Positions 5,969 to 10,728 of a DNA stretch of 10,728 nucleotides are shown piece by piece. The stretch spans positions 650,919-661,646 of the forward strand of contig MU631324.1 of assembly GCA_026770615.1 (NCBI GenBank), given 5' to 3'. The DNA is from Pavlovales sp. CCMP2436. Taxonomy: Eukaryota; Haptophyta; Pavlovophyceae; Pavlovales. Position 1 is the stretch's first letter. Every line of letters begins with the position of its first letter. The notes under the pieces were generated by a model that was not told where the DNA came from, made no database searches, and saw only the letters and a list, made by a program, of their open reading frames with translations. Position numbers and translations under genes: made by a program.

Positions 5969-5990
5969 CTGGGGGGGCTTCACCCCCCAG
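5969..5990. repeat. G/C hairpin and adjacent C-run
   Basis: CTGGGGGG (5969-5976) pairs with CCCCCCAG (5983-5990) across a six-base loop. A second C-run (5992-5998) and a tandem GCCTGCGGC follow. It is a likely foldback or slippage-prone sequence; function unknown. Confidence 0.7.
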
Positions 5991-6203
5991 ACCCCCCCAC
6001 GCCTGCGGCGCCTGCGGCGAGCTTCTTCTTTTTTTTCTTTAAAGAGCGTCGGCCAAGTTAAAGTCCACAGCGTTGCGCCAACCCCCGAGAGACACCAGAC
6101 GCTTCCAAAGCGCCCGACCTGTCAGCCAGCAGCTCCATAGCTCGGCCCCTCCTCGCTCCGACGCTCGACCCAACCCTGACCGCACCGGCTCCCATGGCAA
6201 CCG

Positions 6204-6237
6204 TGAGGCTCTAGCCTCATCCACAGCTCAGCTGTGG
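6204..6237. repeat. Two adjacent near-perfect palindromes
   Basis: TGAGGCT-CT-AGCCTCA (6204-6219) and CCACAGCT-C-AGCTGTGG (6221-6237) lie one base apart. They sit 124 bases before the ATG at 6361 and could be protein-binding sites, or remnants of an inverted-repeat element. A nearby GTTACACAG motif occurs twice (6244-6252 and 6301-6309). Confidence 0.7.
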
Positions 6238-6360
6238 GGCCCGTTACACAGCCACAGGGCGGCGGCGGATGTTAGACATGGCAATAACAGGTGTGGCAGG
6301 TGTTACACAGGGCTGTGATGGATGTGCACCTCACTAACTGAATAAACCCACCCACTCAAG

Positions 6361-7461
6361 ATGCGGATCAACGCGCTCCCGCGGGGCGATCGCGTCGTGC
6401 ACTCGGTTAGGAGCATCGACCGCAACAGCTCTGCCTGGGTGGCCGCGCTTCCAATTGGCTACGGCACCTGCACCATCGGCGAGTGGGTGGAGAGCACAGC
6501 ACGCTTCTTCGGTGTCCCGAGTCCCATCTGCGTCGGCCTAGCCGCGCGCGGCGCGCGGTTGTTCAACCGCAACATCGACGTGCACGGAGACAACATTGTC
6601 GCGGCCACCGGGCAGAGCGTCACCGGCGACCACATCTCCAAGCTCAGGCAAGACCCGCTCCTCGCCCTCCTGTCTGAGGTTGCGAGGAGAATGGGTGCGC
6701 ACGCGCGCACCGAAGCGGGAGACATCTTCGCCTCGGCACTCGCCTTCAACCAGGCCGCGTACCAGCTCTTCTTCGGTGAGGTAGGCCGGCGACCCGGGCC
6801 GAAGGTCGACCTCTACGCCGAGTACGACCACAAGGGTGAGCGGGCGGTCCCGCGACTGCTTGAACTCAAGACCATGGCGTTCTGCAGGACTCGGTACAGG
6901 GACACCAACGGCAACTGCCCTGGGTGTGCTGCGGGCAGGCGAGCTGACTCGCTTCCGGTAAAACGCATTGCGGAGCTCATCAAGATTGATCGCGACTTCT
7001 TCCACACGACCCCCGGACAGACTGGCCCGATGCAGGGCCGCGCACAGACCTTCTGCACTGCAGGCGGCCCCGCGTTCGCCGCCCTCGTGATTGGAGCCTT
7101 CGGCGAGTGGTCTGACGACCTGGAATCCTTCGTCGGGGACCTCGCCAGCATGGGCGCAAGAGCGCTCCAAGCTCGCGTGGGGGCCCCCTCCGCTGCGCAA
7201 GCGCGCAGCACTCTCCTGTGGAAGGTGAGACAGGAGATCGGCATGTGCGCACTTCGAGGGCACGCCAAGGTCATCATTGCGCGCGCGCGATTGGAGCGCA
7301 CCGGCACCGGTACCGGCAACGGCGGCGGCACACGCACTGACAGCCACGACGACGGCAACCCCGACGAGTGGGCTGAGGGCGCGTACCACCTCCGCAGGGA
7401 GACACGGTTTGGGATCGGCGCCTCAGTATGCCGCCTGGGTGACTACATGCCGCCTGGGTGA
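6361..7461 (+). CDS. 366-aa hypothetical protein with possible PD-(D/E)XK nuclease signature
   Basis: An intact single-exon ORF whose ATG is preceded closely by an in-frame TAA, with AAG before the start (A at -3). The protein opens MRINALPRGDRVVHSV. A conserved-looking core at about 148-180 reads KVDLYAEYDHKGE, then RLLELKTMAFCRTRYRD. Asp150 followed by Glu168-Leu-Lys170 fits the D...(E/D)xK pattern of PD-(D/E)XK phosphodiesterases. A CPGC pair (Cys186, Cys189) and GAFGEWSDDLESFVGDLA (about 247-264) follow, then an Ala/Arg-rich region and a Gly/Thr-rich tail. I have an unverified impression of similar ELKTM...CRTRY and GAFGEWSDDL proteins recurring in algal genomes, possibly in mobile elements. 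No reverse transcriptase or transposase domain is seen beside it. Codon use is GC-rich like ABCF3. A 19-base duplication overlaps the stop. Confidence 0.65.
   Translation: MRINALPRGDRVVHSVRSIDRNSSAWVAALPIGYGTCTIGEWVESTARFFGVPSPICVGLAARGARLFNRNIDVHGDNIVAATGQSVTGDHISKLRQDPLLALLSEVARRMGAHARTEAGDIFASALAFNQAAYQLFFGEVGRRPGPKVDLYAEYDHKGERAVPRLLELKTMAFCRTRYRDTNGNCPGCAAGRRADSLPVKRIAELIKIDRDFFHTTPGQTGPMQGRAQTFCTAGGPAFAALVIGAFGEWSDDLESFVGDLASMGARALQARVGAPSAAQARSTLLWKVRQEIGMCALRGHAKVIIARARLERTGTGTGNGGGTRTDSHDDGNPDEWAEGAYHLRRETRFGIGASVCRLGDYMPPG
7424..7461 (+). repeat. 19-bp tandem duplication at the stop codon
   Basis: TATGCCGCCTGGGTGACTA is followed 19 bases on by CATGCCGCCTGGGTGACTG, so 18 bases (ATGCCGCCTGGGTGACT) recur nearly exactly. 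The unit is not a multiple of three, so the duplication changes the C-terminus: the first copy is read in one frame and the second supplies the terminal MPPG and stop. Confidence 0.8.
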
Positions 7462-7626
7462 CTGAACGTCGTCGCGCCTAAACGCTCGGAGTGACCACTT
7501 CTGAGACAGAATGTCTGCAACCCACTGCCTTATCGAAAGTAAGTCGAAGTTTTAAAAAAAACACGGCTTGGGCCGCTAGCTCGGCCAAGGCTCTGCCGCT
7601 AGCGCACGCGGCGCTCGCTGCGCGGT
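7462..7626 (+). promoter_or_regulatory. Spacer and presumed promoter/5' UTR of ABCF3
   Basis: The 165 bases between the two plus-strand genes include AAGTTTTAAAAAAAAC (near 7547) and a GAAAGTAAGT donor-like sequence at 7536, so a 5' UTR intron is conceivable. GCCGCTAGC occurs twice (7573 and 7598 area). No clear TATA box at a convincing distance. Confidence 0.35.
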
Positions 7627-10072
7627 ATGGAGGGTATCAAGGACGCGGCGGTCACGGCCCTCGGCGAGCGGGCGGGGTTGGTGGACGAGGCTGTACTCGA
7701 GTATCTGTGCGGCACGGTGGAGGGTTCGCTCGACGAGGGGCAGGATGATGATGACATTATCGACGCGATCGCGGGGCTGCTCGACGAGTGCCTCAGCCTG
7801 CACGACGGCGCCGCGATCAACGAGCTGTGCAGGACGATCATCCGCGGTGCCAAGGCGAGCCGCCAGGGTGCAGCCGCCTCGACGCCCGCGAGCGCGGCGC
7901 CGAACGCGGCGGAGCCGATGAGCTTCAAGCTCAACGACGCCATCACGGCGCAGGAGAAGTCCATCAAAGCCGACTTCAAGATTGAGATGGGCGTGCGCGT
8001 CAACTTCAACGCGTCGCTCATGTCGCGTGGAACGAATGCGGAGATTAGCGAGGAGGACCCGGACATGATGTTGCGCCGCCTCAAGATGGAGAAGCGCTCG
8101 GCCAAGCTCGACAAGCGCGCGGCGCGCCGCGAGAAGCTGCGCGCAATGCAGAACGAGGAGACGATGCAGGCGCTCACGCGCGAGCCGGTCGTGCTGCACT
8201 GGCAGGGCGTGCGCAAGGGCACGTCCGACATCATTTTGCAGGGCGTCGAGATGCGGCTGGGCGCGCTCGAGCTGCTTTCAGACTGCACGGTCACCATCGC
8301 GTTTGGGCGGCGGTACGGTCTCATCGGGCGCAATGGGATCGGCAAGACGACTCTGCTCAAGCACCTGTCGGCCAAAAAGTTTGACGGCATCCCGCAGCAC
8401 CTGCAGGTGCTGCACATCGAGCAGGAGGTGCCCGGCGGCGACGCAAGCGTGCTCGAGTGCGTGCTCGCAACCGACGTGGAGCGCACGGCGCTGCTGGCGG
8501 AGGAGCGCGAGCTGCAGGAAGAGCACGCCGAGGAGGACGGAGAGGATGAGCAGGACAGCGCGACGAGGCTCAACGAGGTATGGGAGCGCCTGAAGGCGAT
8601 CGAGTCTGACTCGGCGCCCGCGCGCGCGGCCGAGATCCTGTGCGGGCTCGGCTTCAGCGAGGAGGACCAACAGCGCACGACGGCCTCCTTCTCCGGCGGC
8701 TGGCGCATGCGCGTGTCGCTCGCGCGCGCGCTCTTCATCAGCCCTGACGTGTTGCTGCTCGATGAGCCGACCAACCACTTGGACTTGCACGCGGTGCTGT
8801 GGCTGGAGGAGTACCTGCAGTCGTGGGAGAAGACGCTCATCGTAGTCTCGCACGCGCGCTCCTTCCTCAACGCGGGTGGGTGGCATCGCACCCTGTGCGT
8901 CCTTTGTGTGTGTGAGAGAGAGAGAGTGTGTGTGTGTGTGTGTGTGCGGCATACCTGACCCCCCCCCCACACACGCGCGCGCACAGTTGTGACCGACATC
9001 CTCCACTTCCAGAACAAGGACATCCGCAGGTTCAAGGGCGACTACGACACCTTCGAGGACACGCGCGCCGAGGAGCTGCGCCAGTCGGGCAAGAAGGCCG
9101 AGGCGCAGGACCGGCAGCGTGCGCATACGCAGGCCTTCATCGACCGCTTCCGCTCCAACGCCAAGCGCGCGTCCATGGTGCAATCGCGGATCAAGTCACT
9201 CGGGCGCATGGAGCTGCTCGCAGAGGGTGCGCGCTTTAGTTTTATTTTATTTGTGTGTGTTGATTTGATTCGATTCAATGCAGTAATCTGCCGATGATAC
9301 GTACAACGAATTATCTGTCTAGCTTCTTTTATTTTCTTTTCTTAATTTGATGTCTTCTTAGACACACTCCAGCGCCATAAGCGTGTGGGGTGGTGGCCTT
9401 GTGGTGTTACCCGCTCAAGTGGGAGGAGGGTGCGGGACTGCCCTTGCTTGTTGTAGCTGACTGGCGCCCTCCTGCACTCGCGGACACGCAATCGCTGACA
9501 CACACTCCCGCTCCCTCTCGCAACCCCCCCCTTGGCCCACTTCCCACTTCCCACTTGCCCCCCCCCCCCTTTGACGCCCCCGCCCAGTCTTCGAGGACCC
9601 CACGCTGCAGTTCGACTTCCCCTCGCCCGAGCCGCTGCAGCCGCCCGTCCTGGGGATGACGGACTGCTCCTTCCAGTACCCGGGCGACAAGCCCAACATC
9701 TTCACCAACGTCAACCTCGGCATCGACCTCGAGACGCGCCTTGCCGTGGTCGGCCCCAACGGCGCGGGCAAGTCGACGCTGCTCAAGGTGATCCTCGGCG
9801 ACCTCGAGCCCACCTCCGGCGAGGTCCACCGCTCGGGCAAGCTGCGGCTCGGCCGCTTCTCGCAGCACCACGTGGACCAGCTCGACCTCTCCCTCTCGGC
9901 GCTCGAGGCGTTCCAGAAGGCCGACCCGCAGGCGAGCGGCGTCGAGGTGCGCAGGCACCTGGGCAGCATGGGGCTCGGCGGCAATCTGGCACTGCAGCCG
10001 ATGCGCACGCTCTCGGGCGGGCAGAAGAGCCGCGCCGCCTTCGCGCAGATCATGTGGCAGAAGCCGCACATC

Positions 10073-10105
<33 letters not shown>

Positions 10106-10309
10106 CTGGACGCGGTCGAGGCGCTCATCAACGCGCTCAACAACTTCGAGGGCGGGCTGCTCGTGGTGAGCCACGACGAGCACCTGATAACCAACGTGTG
10201 CGAGCAGCTGCTCGTCGTCGACGATGGCAAGGTGTGGGAGCACGCCGAGGGCTTCAAGGCGTACCGGAAGCAGCAGCTCGCAAAGTCGAGGACGCTCAAG
10301 GCAAAGTAG
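7627..10309 (+). CDS. ABCF3: ABCF3/GCN20-type ABC ATPase, three exons
   Basis: This is a soluble twin-ABC ATPase without membrane segments. In yeast Gcn20 works with Gcn1 on ribosomes to activate the eIF2-alpha kinase Gcn2 during amino-acid starvation. Exons 7627-8875, 8987-9226 and 9588-10309 give 736 residues, close to human ABCF3 (about 710) and yeast Gcn20 (about 750). The N-terminal 200 residues carry the family's helical region (ending MRLKMEK-like Lys/Arg-rich helices). ABC1 has Walker A GRNGIGKTT (234-242), signature FSGGW (355-359), Walker B LLLDEP (376-381) and switch His409. The linker has FIDRFRSNAKRASMVQSRIK. ABC2 has GPNGAGKST (552-560), LSGGQ (638-642), LLLDEP with Asp662, and His692. 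The ABC1 switch reads SHAR where SHDR is usual; ABC2 reads SHDE. The start ATG has G at -3 and +4. Long minus-strand frames here are shadows. Confidence 0.94.
8876..8986 (+). other. ABCF3 intron 1 (111 nt) with GA/GT microsatellite
   Basis: GCGG|GTGGGT to GCACAG|TTGTGACC, phase 1; splicing restores NAVVTDILHFQNK, which matches the family. The interior holds a GA run then about 11 GT units (about 8915-8946) and a C-run near 8960. Unspliced, the frame reads into Cys/Val repeats and stops. Confidence 0.9.
9227..9587 (+). other. ABCF3 intron 2 (361 nt)
   Basis: GAGG|GTGCGC to CGCCCAG|TCTTCGAG, phase 1; splicing gives MELLAEVFEDPTLQFDFP, as expected for the ABCF3 linker. It begins T-rich and ends in a C-rich tract with a long C-run (about 9558-9569). 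Unspliced reading stops within about 70 bases. Confidence 0.9.
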
Positions 10310-10728
10310 GCCCGCCTGGTCTGAACGCTTAGTTTAATTAATATAGCTGGACACCTGATGCAGATACTAGGGCTGAGGCGGGGGGTGATGCAAGGCGGGT
10401 CTTCGGAGGCTTGTTGTAAATTGAATCTACGTAATAGACGCGATTTTTGTGTTGATGGTGATGATGATAATTTTTATATAGGCTGCTTAGCTGTGCGCAA
10501 CAGGAGGCGTTCACTCACAGGCGTGATCGACATCAGACATCAGTCATATTTGTTCTTATTGTTGTTCAGACATTAGTCATTGTTATTCTTATCGTTGTTC
10601 TGAATCTTGTACGTGTTCTCGTCAAACGGTGAACGCGCGGCGAAGGGAGGGGGGTTGAAGAGGGGGCATGTCTTGGCCGCCGTGCTGTGTGTCTTTGCCG
10701 CAACTAACCCCCCCCCCCCCCCCCCCCC
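10310..10728. other. 3' flank of ABCF3, no gene seen, ends in poly-C
   Basis: It contains TTAATTAATATAG near 10333, TTGTAAATTG near 10414 (a TGTAA-type polyadenylation signal is possible by analogy with green algae) and GATGGTGATGATGATAA near 10453. An imperfect tandem pair of about 33 bases (AGACATCAGTCAT... and AGACATTAGTCAT...) lies at 10535-10601. The last 20 or so bases are a C homopolymer, probably where assembly or the window ended. The frames here look non-coding. Confidence 0.5.

Larger units (their letters stand above)
5815..6360. other. Intergenic region upstream of the 366-aa ORF
   Basis: Apart from the N-terminal half of the split ORF and the hairpins listed separately, no gene is supported. 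A minus-strand frame at 6039-6224 ends RNAVDFNLADAL-stop. Its end resembles two other minus-strand frame ends (at 5571 and 5081), but its coding status is unclear. An in-frame TAA just before 6361 and a stretch AATAAACCC near 6342 precede the next start. Confidence 0.4.

Noticed and set aside
6538..7389. 283-codon minus-strand frame opposite the 366-aa ORF
   Set aside because: Ala/Arg/Val-rich shadow; the plus frame has balanced composition, a good start context and conserved-looking motifs.
7599..9035. 478-codon minus-strand frame opposite ABCF3
   Set aside because: Ser/Arg-rich mirror of the strongly supported ABCF3 exon 1 and it runs across intron 1; typical antisense openness in GC-rich DNA.
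10709..10728. Terminal C-run as a telomere
   Set aside because: It is a pure homopolymer with no repeat unit; more likely an assembly or window end.

Overview
The window is GC-rich nuclear DNA of a eukaryote. The evidence is GT-AG introns that are phase-consistent inside a conserved gene, long microsatellites inside introns, genes on both strands without operon spacing, and start codons in Kozak-like contexts. GC-rich codon use, algal-style proline/alanine-rich repeat proteins and small transposon-like debris fit a unicellular alga; a haptophyte is my best guess, held weakly. No RNA gene, CRISPR array or bacterial signal was seen.

Layout. (a) 1-524, minus: 5' part of a gene for an acidic then lysine/arginine-rich, probably nuclear, protein that runs off the left edge. 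(b) 525-874: divergent intergenic region. (c) 875-2722, plus: a repeat-rich hypothetical gene. Its second putative intron holds a coding-like minus-strand fragment (1651-1860) and about 300 bases of T-rich ATT/GTT microsatellite. (d) 2694-3055: two copies of a 181-bp direct repeat, followed by a reading frame with a four-cysteine motif (2839-3276). (e) 3277-4030: an AT-rich island with a long polypyrimidine tract and a lysine-rich frame that has no upstream ATG. (f) 4043-4834, minus: an RCC1-repeat protein. (g) 5032-6237: debris on the minus strand. It includes a broken gene with an in-frame TGA, a 167-bp MITE with TA target duplication inside a small ORF, hairpins and palindromes. (h) 6361-7461, plus: an intact 366-aa ORF with a possible PD-(D/E)XK nuclease signature. 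(i) 7627-10309, plus: a complete three-exon ABCF3/GCN20-type ATPase gene, the only gene identified with high certainty. (j) 10310-10728: 3' flank ending in a C homopolymer.

The genes do not form a pathway. ABCF3 is a cytosolic, ribosome-linked ATPase of the amino-acid starvation response, and the RCC1 protein is a generic beta-propeller. The accessory interest lies between them, at 1.6-6.3 kb, where insertions, duplications and broken frames are concentrated. Assignments in that stretch rest on reading-frame appearance and splice phase and are correspondingly less certain.
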